Under the pieces are notes generated by a model. That model searched no databases, was not told where the DNA came from, and saw only the letters and a list, made by a program, of their open reading frames with translations. From Bacteroidales bacterium (lineage in GTDB: Bacteria; Bacteroidota; Bacteroidia; Bacteroidales; UBA12077), in contig WTBR01000129.1 in NCBI GenBank assembly GCA_013138975.1, positions 1 through 52,235 of the forward strand: 52,235 nt of DNA. Direction: 5' to 3'. The position numbers were made by a program, and so were the translations under genes. Of this stretch, positions 41,862 through 52,156 are shown one piece after another (within the stretch, counting starts at the first letter, position 1; every line of letters begins with the position of its first letter).

Positions 41862-42000
41862 TAAAAAGAGATTATCTAAAAAGCTAATCTTAAAGCAAAA
41901 ACACTTCGACAGGTTCAGTGTGACAAATTGATTAACATCAAGTGTCATATTGAGCCTGTCGAAGTATAGACAACTTTTTTACTATTGAACAAGCTCTTAT
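41862..42000. repeat. CTTCGACAAGCTC-type inverted repeat, copy 2 (reverse orientation)
   Basis: TTAAAGCAAAAACACTTCGAC...TGTGACA and TGTCATATTGAGCCTGTCGAAGTATAGACAAC correspond to the reverse complement of copies 1 and 3. The outer arms are more diverged (AAGAGATTATCTAAAAAG and AACAAGCTCTTAT). Confidence 0.8.
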
Positions 42001-42121
42001 TTATCCTACCAAAATAGCATTCTCAGCACTTATTAAATATCTTTATATTAAATAGTTTGCCCATTTCTTTTGTGATTAAAAAAGAAAATCTATTTTTAAA
42101 CTTGAATTTAACAAATAGATT

Positions 42122-45100
42122 ATGAGAAAATCTTTACTTCTTGCGATAATTATATCCCTTTTTATTGGAAATTGTAATACTTCACTCGCCCAAACCGATA
42201 CTGAATTTTGGTTTGTTGCACCTGAAGTAAGTTTTAATCACGGAGATGAACCTATTATACTTAGAATTACAACTACTGATGAATCAGCACAGGTTGATAT
42301 TACAATGCCTGCTAATCCAAACTTCCCCGATTTAAGTTACTATTTAGGGCCAAATTCTACTATAAGCATTAATTTTACTCAATTAGGTTTACAAAACGAA
42401 ATTGAAAATGTCTACGCTTTTTTTGATGGCATTTTTGGAAAGAATAATAAAGGAATTCATATTAAAGCAACAAATTTAATAACAGCTTATTATGAGGTAA
42501 GCAGCATAGTAAACGCAGATATTTTTACTTTAAAAGGTAAAAATGCATTAGGTAAGGAGTTTTATGGAATATTTCAAAATGTTGGTTATAATATGTCAGG
42601 ATCAACATGGCCGTTTCCTGCTTATTCTGCATTAGATATTGTAGCAACAGAAGATAATACAACCGTAACTTTTGAATCTACTCTTAATCAAAAATTTTAC
42701 GGATATGGTATAGGAACTTTTGAAGTAATCCTTGATCGAGGAGAAACTTTATCACTGGTTCCGGATTGGACAACAAATGTTCCATTAGGATTCCCACCTA
42801 ACTGTGAAACTGGAAGGTTTCCAAGTGATGTTTTTGGTCGTTCCGGCCAAGATCATTTAAGTGGGGTAAAAATTACTTCTGATAAAAATATTGCAATTAC
42901 TAAAAAAGATGATTCTGTAGGTTTTAAATGCATAGATGCATGGGAAAGTCAGTGTTATGATTTAATTGGAGATCAGCTAGTGCCTACTGCTTTACTCGGG
43001 CATGAATATATTGCAATAAAAGGTTACTTACTAGACCCGGGCGAAGGAACATTCCCCTCAAAAGAAGCTCCTGAAAATGTTTATATTGTTGCAATTGAAG
43101 ATAATACAGAAATTTACCTGAATGGAAATACATCTCCGGTAACAATTATTAATGAAGGTGAAACTTATATTTATGAATTTTGGTCAGAAATTACGGATAT
43201 AAGCCATATAAGAAGTAATAATAAAATCTCTGTGTTACATGTTACAGGTTTTGGCTGTGAAGTCGGTGGTGCTATATTACCTTCAATTGACGAATGTAAA
43301 GGTTCCAGAAATGTTGTAATAACCAGATCTGAATCTGCAATTGAAAGCTTTTACCTCAATGTTATTGTCACAGCGGGAGCTGAAGATTCCTTCTATATCA
43401 ATAATATTTTACAAGACGGCTCACCAGAAGCAATTTTTGGGCCAGATGATTTTGTTCCTGTACCCGGTACAACAAACTGGTTAGTATTGAGATCTGAAGA
43501 TATTCCTCCAGAATTAATTATTCCTACAATGCAAACAAAAATCTCTAATACAAATGGATTTTTTCATGTTGGTATAATTAATGGGGGACCTACATCTGGT
43601 TGCAAATATGGATACTTCTCCAATTATGCCGACAACAGAAGTACGATACTAATTGGAGGAACAAGTTCCTCCAATATTAGAATTTGTGAAGAAGAAACAA
43701 TTCAATTGTATGCTTCAGGAGGGATTAACTACTCTTGGACACCATCTGATTATTTAAGTGATCCTAATATCCCTTTTCCAACCGCAGTTCTTCCCATTGG
43801 AATTCATAACTATGCAGTTACAATATCAAGACCTTGTTATTCCGATACTACAATAAATATTGAGATTGAAGTTTGCGAAAATCCAACAGCAAACTTCTCG
43901 GTAAATACAAACTCTGGCACTTCACCCTTAACCATAAACATAACTAACATTGATACAGCAAATAATTATCAATGGTACTGGGATGATAATGATCTTACCA
44001 CACCCGATTATGAAACAGAAACTAATTTATCATTTACTCATACATATTCAAATTCAAGCAACACCCTTGAAACAAAAAATCTCACCCTAATAGTAGAAAA
44101 TGAATTTGCTTGTAGCGATACTTTAATAAAGGAAATAACGATAAATCCTGAAACGGCAGCATTGCCGGAAAACAGTTATTGGTTTGTTGTTCAAGAAATA
44201 AGTGAAGACCATAGCGACAGACCCGTTCGTTTTGTTTTTACTACAACAGACTCTCCTGCAGATATTACTATTGAAATGCCGGCAAACCCGGGTTTCACAC
44301 CTATCACTATTTCTGTGCTAGCTAATACTACAGAACAAAGCATATTTAGTACTACAGAACAAATGAACAGTATTGAAAATAGGCAACTTATAGATCAACT
44401 ATCACTTCCTACGAATGAACAAAATAATATTTCGAACAAAGGAATACTAATAACAAGCACTGCTCCAATAACTGCTTATTACGAAGTAAACGCCACAAAT
44501 AATAGTGATTTGTGGACATTAAAAGGGGAAAGTGGATTGGGAGAAGATTTTTATATACCTTTTCAAGATATTGGACAAAATCGACATATAAATCATAGTG
44601 AAAGAGGATACTCATCAATAGATATTATAAGTATAAAAGATAATACTGAAATTGAAATATTTCCATCAAATTATGTTTTTAAAGATGGAGAAAATCCTAG
44701 TTTTTTAAATCCCTTTACAATTACATTAGATAAAAGAGAAGTATATTCATTAGCACCAGCTTGGGACGCTACAGTGCAACATGATCTTTTGGTTGGTTGG
44801 TTTGGTGTTTATCGCGACCAACATTTAGGAGGCACACATATTCACGTTAAAAATGGAGATAAAGTTGCTGTTGTAATTAAAGATGATTCTGTGTGTGAAG
44901 ATCTAACTGAATCGCCTTCAGCCCCACGCCCAATTGAAAATATCTGGGGAGGATGGGATATTATAGCCGACCAATTAGTACCATTAAAAAACTTAGGAGC
45001 AGAATACATTGCATTAAGAGGAAATTTATCAAGTGATGAAGAATATTTGTTTGTTGTAGCGACCGAAGATAATACAAGAATTTGGTGGACATCGTCGAGT

Positions 45101-48100
45101 GTTGATACAACTATAGCAGCAGTTGATATAATAGTCCAGGAAGGAGAACAAATTAGAGTTTCTTTTCCAAATACTGAATTATATAAATATATAATATCTA
45201 ACAAAAAATTATCAATCCTTCATGTAACCGGTACCGGAACAGAAATGGCAGGTGCAATACTTCCTTCGGTAGACAACTCCACAGGTTCAACCAAAGTTGG
45301 ATTTTCACGATCTAGGTCTGATAATTTTCACTTGCATTTAATCGTAAAAACAGATGCAAAAGATGGATTCCTTATAAATGGATCCTCTCCCACTTTTTTT
45401 AATGAATCTAACTTTACAGATGTCCCCGGAACACAATGGTCAGTAGCCCAAATTCAGAATATTTCAACAACGAACATACCTGTTGGAACTGCCACAATAA
45501 TTTCAAACACAAAAGGAGAATTTCATTTAGGGCTCATAAATGAAATTGGAGTTTCAGGTTGCCGTTATGGTTATTTCTCAGATTTTTCATCTAAAAATCC
45601 ATCACTACAAATTCTAGGTTACAATTCTACAGTAATCCAAATATGTCCAGACACTGAGTTGCAATTTAAAGCAACCGGTGGAACTTCATATTCATGGTCT
45701 CCAACTTCATACCTCGACGATCCAACAAGCTCAACTCCAAAAGCAATTTTACCTACAGGAATACATACATATTCGGTAACAATAACAAGGCCCATTTTAG
45801 GAGATACAACCTTATCTGCTCAAGTTGAAGTTTATGAAAACTCGGAAGCTTTGTTTAATGTAAATACAACATCTGGCTGTTCGCCACTTGAAATTGAATT
45901 TGAAAACCTGTCAACCGAAGCTGATACATTTTTAATTGATTGGGATAGCAATGGAATATTTGATACTCCATTCGATAATTCAATGAGCCAAACATTACTC
46001 CATTCTTATATTAACACTACAGATCACGATACTGTTTATACCATACTCCTTAAAGCATGGCATAAACAGATGGAATGCTACGATATTTATGAAAAACAAA
46101 TAATCGTTCACCCACAGATTAGTGCAGACTTCTCAATTGACCATAATGAGGGGTGCTCACCATTAGATATTAATTTTACTAATAATACAACAGGAGAAGA
46201 TTCTGTTTTAATTTCATATGGGGATGGAACTATTGAAGTATTTAAAAGTTTAACATCTATAAATCATATTTATAGAAACACAGGAGCAAATGTTGATACA
46301 AACCAAATAGAATTTATAGCATATAATAACTTTGGTTGCACTGATACTATCAGAGAAACCATAATTGTTTACCCTAAATTAAAAGCACTTTATACACCAG
46401 TATTAACATCTATATCAAGCTGCGACTCCTTAATTGTTGATTTTAATTCTAGTATTATTGACCATGAATTGGCATCAACAGCAACTTATACATGGGATTT
46501 CGGAGACGGGGCTACTTCATCTTTAGCTGATCCACAGCATGTTTATAAGAATTTGTCAAGTGCAACACCAGTTACAAGAAGGGTTGACTTGCATGTGGAA
46601 ACTCCTTTGGGTTGTTCTTGTGATACAAGCTCTTTTGTTGATGTTTATCCACTTGTTAATGCTAACATTTCTATTGACCAAACTACAGGATGTTCTCCTT
46701 TAACAATTGATGCTGCAGCAACAGAATACATAGGTATTCCTACATCCAATTATAATTGGACTTATGGAGATGGAAGTGCTTCAAATATTACTGACCCAGT
46801 TGCTCATGTATATCCAATAAATCCTCCCGGAGCTAATGATGTATATACTTTAACATTAGAAGTTTCTGACATGACAGGTTCTTGTACAGATGTTGAAACC
46901 AAGGAAATAACTGTTTATGATGAAGCATTGGCAGAATTTGATCCCAAAAATTCTGCAGGATGCGATCCTTATGAAGTAAGTTTCAATAATCTTTCTCTAA
47001 ATGCATCTACTCATAATTGGGATTTTGATGATGGAGGAACAACATCAACAGATTTTGAACCAACATATGAATTTAAAAATACTACAACAGTAACAAAGAA
47101 TTTTAATGTGCAATTAGAAGTAAGCTCCGATGAAGGATGTACAAATACATTTATTTCTCAAGTAAATGTATTTCCTTCAATTGAAGCCGATTTTGAAATA
47201 GATATTTCTGAAGGATGCTCTCCATTAACAGTTACAATCTCAAACAATTATGTAGGTACAGAATGTTATTGGTTTTGGAATAAAGACGATAAGATAATTA
47301 GTCCTGAAGTACTAGCAACAGCAGATAGCATTGCTAATCTTGCCAACTTTGCGAAAACCTTTGTTAATAATTCAGGGATATCTCGAATAGATAGTTTAAC
47401 CTTAATTGTTGGAAATGGAAATGCTTGTTACAAAATTATTAAAAGAGCTATAACAGTACATTCTGCAGTTGATGCCCAGTTTGTAACTAATCCGGTATTC
47501 AGAGAAGGCTGCAATCCTTTAACTGTAGACTTTACAAATACTACCATTAATAGTGAGTTAAATTATTGGGATTTTGGTGATGGTGAAAATTCTCCTTCAA
47601 ATTCTCCTTCTCATTTATTTACAAATTCAACAGCAAACGATCTGGTTTTCAATGTTTCTTTAACTACTGAATCGGCTCATGGTTGCACAGACGTTATGTA
47701 CCAACCAATTGTTGTTTTCTCAAATTTAGCTTCCGATTTCACAATTGATACAAAAGAAGGATGTTCTCCCTTAAATGCAACAATTCTAAATACATCAACT
47801 GGAAATGCAGCAGACACTTATCAATGGTTTATTGATAATGTTTTGATTACTGATTCTCCTACAAATAGTTCAAATTTTAACTATACTTTCGATAATTCAG
47901 GTACAACAATTCGCAACTATGAAATTAAACTAATTGCAACAAATCCTCATGGGTGCACCTCTGAAAAAACAGATAGTATATCAGTTTATCCTGAGTTAGT
48001 TACAGAAATAATAGATAGTAGCAATGTTTCGTGTAATGAAACAGGAAATGGTTTTATTTCAGCTTCAGTATTATCAGGTATCCCTCCTTATACATATATG

Positions 48101-49537
48101 TGGAGTACCGGAGAAACGAATCCAACAATAACCGGAATTGATGCAGGCATATATGCACTTACTGTTTCTGATGCAAATGATTGCTCCTCGGTAAATACAG
48201 TAATAATTAATGAACCTACTCAAACATCAGTTGATATTGAATCAACTAATGTTTCGTGCTATGGAGCTGCAGATGGTATATTAGCGGTAAAACCTACAGA
48301 AGGAATTGAATCTTTTATCTGGAGTACAGGTGCAACAGATTCTATTATTTCAAATTTATCTCCCGGACTTTATGCTGTTACAGTAACAAATAATAATGAA
48401 TGTATTTCTACTGGATCTCATATTATTTTAGAACCAGATTCTATTTCTATAATAACCAATTCATTTACAGAATCTATTTGTCCATCACAAGAGGGGCATA
48501 TAGAAATTTCAGTTTACGGAGGAATTCCTCCATATAGCTATACATGGTCGTCAGGTGAAAATTCACAAGATATATATAATTTGGATGCAGGAATTTATAA
48601 TGTTTCTGTAGTAGATATGAACGCTTGTTTTTCTTCCAAGAATTATATTATTGATTCTGTAACATCCTTTAATGATGAAGAAATCTGTTTTGTTAGTATT
48701 AATCCCGAATTGGAAATGTATGAAATAGTATGGGATAGGACACCAGACCAAGGAATTATTTACTATAAAGTTTATAGGCACAATCCGAATACTGACATAT
48801 ATCAAAATGTTGCCTTACTACCATTTAGTGATGCCGGTTATTTTACTGACAGTTTAGCTAACATACAAAATGACGCTTTTAAATATAAAATTTCAAGTAT
48901 TAACAAATGTGCCACAGAATCATCACTTAGCGGTTTCCATAAATCACTTTATCTAAATATAACAAATGCCTCGGAAATGGTAATGTTAGAATGGGAAGCA
49001 TATGAAATAGAATCTGGAAATTCTGATATTAATGGGTATATAATATACCGGGGTTCAGAGCCCACCACATTAAATCCAATTGATACTATTTCAAGTAATG
49101 AATCTAATTACGTCGATAATGACCCGGAATCGTTAATAAATGAATTCTATTATCGAATTGTGGGTATAAAATCTTCTGCGTGCATATTGAGTACAAACAA
49201 TGAGTTTAACTTAATATATTCTAATCTGGTTAAAAATGATATTAATACAGGCATTGAAACATTTTCAGATCAAAGTATCAATTTAAAAATCTTTCCAAAC
49301 CCTTTTAATAATGAAGTTACAATTGAATACGAATTATTTTCGAGGTCAGATATAATAATAGAAGTATATGACATTATTGGTAAAAAAGTAAGCACATTAA
49401 AGAAGAATAAAAAAGAAATTGGATTTCACTCACATTTGTTTAATCCAAAAGATTATGGATATACAAGTGGGATTTATTATATAAAATTAATTATAGACAA
49501 TCAAATAATTAGCAAAAAAATAATTCAAATCAATTAA
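42122..49537 (+). CDS. Giant T9SS-secreted adhesin-like protein with duplicated IgGFc-binding-like, PKD and SprB-like domains
   Basis: 2471 residues with a signal peptide (MRKSLLLAIIISLFIGNCNTSLAQ). Residues about 25-520 and 683-1170 are two copies of a domain opening with FWFVAPE/YWFVVQE and containing GIHIKATNLITAYYEVSS / GILITSTAPITAYYEVNA, like the IgGFc-binding-protein N-terminal family. PKD-like domains occur near residue 590 and then eight in a row from about 1243 to 1960, each opening with the pattern [AS]xFxxxxxxGCSPL. Three SprB-like repeats (VSCNETGNG, VSCYGAADG, SICPSQEGH) span about 1960-2185, then a fibronectin-like part, and a T9SS sorting domain from about 2385 (IFPNPFNNEVTIEYE, GIYYIKLI). 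Likely a surface or released adhesin. Confidence 0.87.
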   Translation: MRKSLLLAIIISLFIGNCNTSLAQTDTEFWFVAPEVSFNHGDEPIILRITTTDESAQVDITMPANPNFPDLSYYLGPNSTISINFTQLGLQNEIENVYAFFDGIFGKNNKGIHIKATNLITAYYEVSSIVNADIFTLKGKNALGKEFYGIFQNVGYNMSGSTWPFPAYSALDIVATEDNTTVTFESTLNQKFYGYGIGTFEVILDRGETLSLVPDWTTNVPLGFPPNCETGRFPSDVFGRSGQDHLSGVKITSDKNIAITKKDDSVGFKCIDAWESQCYDLIGDQLVPTALLGHEYIAIKGYLLDPGEGTFPSKEAPENVYIVAIEDNTEIYLNGNTSPVTIINEGETYIYEFWSEITDISHIRSNNKISVLHVTGFGCEVGGAILPSIDECKGSRNVVITRSESAIESFYLNVIVTAGAEDSFYINNILQDGSPEAIFGPDDFVPVPGTTNWLVLRSEDIPPELIIPTMQTKISNTNGFFHVGIINGGPTSGCKYGYFSNYADNRSTILIGGTSSSNIRICEEETIQLYASGGINYSWTPSDYLSDPNIPFPTAVLPIGIHNYAVTISRPCYSDTTINIEIEVCENPTANFSVNTNSGTSPLTINITNIDTANNYQWYWDDNDLTTPDYETETNLSFTHTYSNSSNTLETKNLTLIVENEFACSDTLIKEITINPETAALPENSYWFVVQEISEDHSDRPVRFVFTTTDSPADITIEMPANPGFTPITISVLANTTEQSIFSTTEQMNSIENRQLIDQLSLPTNEQNNISNKGILITSTAPITAYYEVNATNNSDLWTLKGESGLGEDFYIPFQDIGQNRHINHSERGYSSIDIISIKDNTEIEIFPSNYVFKDGENPSFLNPFTITLDKREVYSLAPAWDATVQHDLLVGWFGVYRDQHLGGTHIHVKNGDKVAVVIKDDSVCEDLTESPSAPRPIENIWGGWDIIADQLVPLKNLGAEYIALRGNLSSDEEYLFVVATEDNTRIWWTSSSVDTTIAAVDIIVQEGEQIRVSFPNTELYKYIISNKKLSILHVTGTGTEMAGAILPSVDNSTGSTKVGFSRSRSDNFHLHLIVKTDAKDGFLINGSSPTFFNESNFTDVPGTQWSVAQIQNISTTNIPVGTATIISNTKGEFHLGLINEIGVSGCRYGYFSDFSSKNPSLQILGYNSTVIQICPDTELQFKATGGTSYSWSPTSYLDDPTSSTPKAILPTGIHTYSVTITRPILGDTTLSAQVEVYENSEALFNVNTTSGCSPLEIEFENLSTEADTFLIDWDSNGIFDTPFDNSMSQTLLHSYINTTDHDTVYTILLKAWHKQMECYDIYEKQIIVHPQISADFSIDHNEGCSPLDINFTNNTTGEDSVLISYGDGTIEVFKSLTSINHIYRNTGANVDTNQIEFIAYNNFGCTDTIRETIIVYPKLKALYTPVLTSISSCDSLIVDFNSSIIDHELASTATYTWDFGDGATSSLADPQHVYKNLSSATPVTRRVDLHVETPLGCSCDTSSFVDVYPLVNANISIDQTTGCSPLTIDAAATEYIGIPTSNYNWTYGDGSASNITDPVAHVYPINPPGANDVYTLTLEVSDMTGSCTDVETKEITVYDEALAEFDPKNSAGCDPYEVSFNNLSLNASTHNWDFDDGGTTSTDFEPTYEFKNTTTVTKNFNVQLEVSSDEGCTNTFISQVNVFPSIEADFEIDISEGCSPLTVTISNNYVGTECYWFWNKDDKIISPEVLATADSIANLANFAKTFVNNSGISRIDSLTLIVGNGNACYKIIKRAITVHSAVDAQFVTNPVFREGCNPLTVDFTNTTINSELNYWDFGDGENSPSNSPSHLFTNSTANDLVFNVSLTTESAHGCTDVMYQPIVVFSNLASDFTIDTKEGCSPLNATILNTSTGNAADTYQWFIDNVLITDSPTNSSNFNYTFDNSGTTIRNYEIKLIATNPHGCTSEKTDSISVYPELVTEIIDSSNVSCNETGNGFISASVLSGIPPYTYMWSTGETNPTITGIDAGIYALTVSDANDCSSVNTVIINEPTQTSVDIESTNVSCYGAADGILAVKPTEGIESFIWSTGATDSIISNLSPGLYAVTVTNNNECISTGSHIILEPDSISIITNSFTESICPSQEGHIEISVYGGIPPYSYTWSSGENSQDIYNLDAGIYNVSVVDMNACFSSKNYIIDSVTSFNDEEICFVSINPELEMYEIVWDRTPDQGIIYYKVYRHNPNTDIYQNVALLPFSDAGYFTDSLANIQNDAFKYKISSINKCATESSLSGFHKSLYLNITNASEMVMLEWEAYEIESGNSDINGYIIYRGSEPTTLNPIDTISSNESNYVDNDPESLINEFYYRIVGIKSSACILSTNNEFNLIYSNLVKNDINTGIETFSDQSINLKIFPNPFNNEVTIEYELFSRSDIIIEVYDIIGKKVSTLKKNKKEIGFHSHLFNPKDYGYTSGIYYIKLIIDNQIISKKIIQIN

Positions 49538-49542
49538 TGAAA

Positions 49543-49675
49543 AGGAGCTGTCCAAAAAGTCAAGAAGTTGTCTATACTTCGACAAGCTCAGCATGACTAC
49601 TTTCTGTTAATCAGAATGTCACACTGAGCCTGTCGAAGTGTTTTTGCTTTAAAACTAGCCTTTTGGACAAGCCCT
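49543..49675. repeat. CTTCGACAAGCTC-type inverted repeat, copy 3
   Basis: Arms GGAGCTGTCCAAAAAG and CTTTTGGACAAGCCC enclose ACTTCGACAAGCTCAGCATGAC and GTCACACTGAGCCTGTCGAAGTG. Same orientation as copy 1. It lies between convergent genes, where its long stem could also act as a terminator. Confidence 0.85.
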
Positions 49676-49683
49676 TTTTACAT

Positions 49684-51066
49684 TTATTCTAATCCATATT
49701 TATCAATTAAGTATATCAGTGCAGCCATTGTTGCTGCTCCTTTTTGCATTTCTTCTCTGTTTACTTGATCAAAAGTATCGTTTGCACAATGATGCCATTC
49801 GAAATAATGGGTCGGGTCTGTAACCAAACCGCATAAAGGAGTACCAATCTCTTTAAGAGGGCCAATATCTACACCACCATATCCTTTTTCAAAAACAGTA
49901 ATACCGTAATCTTTAAAAAACGCTTTAAAAGAAGCTATTTTTCCAATTGTTAAGGAATCGGCGTCAATAGTAAAACCACTAGGAGCAGTAACTCCCCTAT
50001 CACTTTCGATTGCCAAAATATGCTTTTCTCCTTTTTTTATTGCTTGCTCTAAATAAGCTTTTCCTCCACCTTGCGAAATCTCCTCATCCATAAACATTAC
50101 GGCACGAATTGAGTGTTTTGGTTTATATCCAATCTTTTTTAAAATTCTTAGCACCTCGATAGATTGCATACAACCACCACCATCATCATGTGCCCCGGGA
50201 CTATTATCCCAAGAGTCTAAATGTCCACCAACCGTTATATATTCATTCGGAAATTCTGACCCAGTTATTTCACCAATAGCATTATATGAAATTGTATCTG
50301 GTTTATTCTCACAATTTGTTTTAAAATAAAAAGTTAAATCAGAATTTTGCTTTAACATATTGCTAAGCAATTCAGCGTGCTTAGTAGCAATACAAACCGC
50401 CGGTACAGCTTCCGATCCTTTAAATATTCCCATTGTTCCGGTGTGAGGAAACTCATCAACAGCAGTCGATAAAGATCTTATAACTGTACCAAGTGCTCCA
50501 TATTCAGCTGCTAATTTTGGCCCTGAAAAACGCTGACCTGCAGTTTCGTTATATGCTCGAAATGGATTTTTATAATTAGGATTCATAATCTTGTTAAAAA
50601 AAACTATTTTGCCATTAACTTGATCTTTAGTTAATAATTCTAAGCCTTCTAATCCCTCAACTTCAATCACTTCAGCCTCCAAGCCGTCTTCGCTTGTTGC
50701 AATTCCCCGACCTAAAGCACAAACATTTACATTAATCTCTTTATCATTCAATTTAATGATTCCGATTTCCTGATCTCCCCTTTTCCAGTTCATAACCCGT
50801 GCTTCTTGCAAAAAAACATTGTCCAGATTCATTTGCTCCATTATTTCTTTTGTCCACTTTGCAGCCTCAATTCCTTGAGGATAACAAGCCAATCGTTTTG
50901 GGAATTTTTCTGTTAAATATTTAAGATTTTGGTGCGCAATAATACTTGAATTTGCTTCTTCAAAAATCTGTTTTAATACTTCTTCATCTGAATGTTTTTC
51001 AATTTTGTTCTCATTACACGATAACAAAGCTATTATCCAGATAAATAATATAACTATCTTTTTCAT
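49684..51066 (-). CDS. M28-family zinc aminopeptidase lipoprotein
   Basis: 460 residues. Lipobox LLSC (Cys17). The M28 metal ligands are visible in order: GGHLDSW (His, Asp), GAHDDGGG (Asp), FMDEEISQGGG (catalytic Glu pair), AIESDRG (Asp) and the late His in HHCANDTFD. A PA-like insert lies between residues 110 and 250. Probably a dinuclear zinc exopeptidase in the envelope for peptide scavenging. A broken partial copy of the same gene lies upstream at 51405-51765. Confidence 0.88.
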   Translation of the reverse strand: MKKIVILFIWIIALLSCNENKIEKHSDEEVLKQIFEEANSSIIAHQNLKYLTEKFPKRLACYPQGIEAAKWTKEIMEQMNLDNVFLQEARVMNWKRGDQEIGIIKLNDKEINVNVCALGRGIATSEDGLEAEVIEVEGLEGLELLTKDQVNGKIVFFNKIMNPNYKNPFRAYNETAGQRFSGPKLAAEYGALGTVIRSLSTAVDEFPHTGTMGIFKGSEAVPAVCIATKHAELLSNMLKQNSDLTFYFKTNCENKPDTISYNAIGEITGSEFPNEYITVGGHLDSWDNSPGAHDDGGGCMQSIEVLRILKKIGYKPKHSIRAVMFMDEEISQGGGKAYLEQAIKKGEKHILAIESDRGVTAPSGFTIDADSLTIGKIASFKAFFKDYGITVFEKGYGGVDIGPLKEIGTPLCGLVTDPTHYFEWHHCANDTFDQVNREEMQKGAATMAALIYLIDKYGLE

Positions 51067-51404
51067 ATCTAATATTTTTCTATTAAGACAATGCTATTAC
51101 GAAAAGGATTAAAAGAGCTTGTTTTTTACAAAAGAAAAGAATCAACAGATTCTATAAATATTGGGATAGATTTAGTAATAATTTTTTCTTCGTCAAATTG
51201 AATTAGTATCAATAAGAATAATTTATTACCACAAGATATTTTTTATTATTTTGGTCTTAAAGAAATACAGAAAGTTTCCAATAATATAATATTATTGTTA
51301 TTTGAATGAAGAACCTATAAAACCTTTTGATCATTTAGAAAAAGAATTCGATTCAAATGGGTTTTTCCCAAAATTCTCTTAACACTTCAATAGATAAAAT
51401 AGAG
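51067..51404. other. No intact gene; possible degraded coding remnants
   Basis: About 340 bp. On the plus strand, short open stretches such as EEPIKPFDHLEKEFDSNGFFPKFS (just before a TAA near 51380) look protein-like but have no start and are broken upstream by stops and frame changes. I cannot name a family. The region leads directly into the M28 gene remnant and may be decayed DNA of the same event. Confidence 0.3.
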
Positions 51405-51765
51405 CTGGAACAATTTTTGATCTTTTAAATATTCTAATTGTTCCGGTATGAGTAAACTTATCAAGCTCTGTAGATAAGGGTCTTATAACCGTATTTATTA
51501 TTGAGCCGCTTTTTGTGGCTCTAAAAATTTGATCTGCAGTTTCGTTATATACTTAAAATAGATTTTTTCAGTTCGTTTTAATGACCGTGTTGAAAAGAAT
51601 ATATTACTTTTATTTTAGCTTTATTTTAATAATTCTAATACACAACATCAATCACTTCAACCTTCAATCCGTTTTCTTTTATAGCAAATCCTCGATCCAA
51701 AGCGCATTCATATATAATAATTTCTAACTCAATTAATTTAATGATTTTTAATTCCTGATCAAAAC
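51405..51765 (-). pseudogene. Partial, frameshifted copy of the M28 peptidase gene
   Basis: Nucleotide similarity to about 50395-50785 in the intact gene. On the minus strand, pieces of the protein can be read across frameshifts and stops: FDQELKIIKL...CALDRGFAIKENGLKVEVIDV, YNETADQIFRATKSGS and NTVIRPLSTELDKFTHTGTIRIFKRS, matching GDQEIGIIKL...CALGRGIATSEDGLEAEVIEV and TVIRSLSTAVDEFPHTGTMGIFKGS. Neither the metal-binding half nor the signal peptide is present. Confidence 0.82.
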
Positions 51766-51800
51766 TTCAGTAAGAATTGAAATTATTGAAATGCTATTTA

Positions 51801-51878
51801 TTATTCAAAAGAATAAGATTGCTTATATACACAAACAAGCACAAATAAATTGACAGAACTAACTAATTATTGGTTAAT
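51801..51878. repeat. Direct repeat, copy 1, downstream of the RiPP-type precursor gene
   Basis: CAAAAGAATAAGATTGCTTATATACACA followed by CATAAATAAATTgACAGA-like sequence and AACTAATTATTGGTTAAT. It matches 52157-52235 with a few substitutions and ends 18 bp before the stop codon of the small precursor gene. Confidence 0.8.
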
Positions 51879-51896
51879 TGTTCTCAGTTAGTATTT

Positions 51897-52070
51897 TTAA
51901 AAATCACAGCAAGTTATTGTTTTTACAGTAAGAGTATCACGAACTCCACAATTTTCCGTATAATATTTAGTAGGCCCTTTAAGTCCACCCTTAATTAAAT
52001 TAAGTTGATTTAAATTAACAATGTTTTCTTTTTGTAATTTTAATTTGTTGTTTAACGCTTTCTTTTTCAT
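51897..52070 (-). CDS. GG-leader peptide, class I lanthipeptide/RiPP-type precursor
   Basis: 57 residues from the ATG at 52070 to the TAA at 51897. The leader MKKKALNNKLKLQKENIVNL, then NQLNLIKGG, matches the Bacteroidota precursor type: basic start, LKLxKExIxxL, and a double-Gly cleavage site at residues 28-29. The predicted core LKGPTKYYTENCGVRDTLTV plus KTITCCDF has six Thr and three Cys, including a terminal TCC, as expected for lanthionine formation from dehydrated Thr. No modification enzyme (LanB/LanC, LanM, radical SAM) or transporter is in the window; they may lie just beyond the right edge. Other GG-leader classes, such as radical-SAM targets, are possible. Confidence 0.72.
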   Translation of the reverse strand: MKKKALNNKLKLQKENIVNLNQLNLIKGGLKGPTKYYTENCGVRDTLTVKTITCCDF

Positions 52071-52156
52071 GATGTGTTTTTTTAAAAATCAACCTTCTCT
52101 TTTTACGCCTTTTCGGTTTCCTCCCCTAATTTCAAATTGTCTAAATTCCTGTTTTT

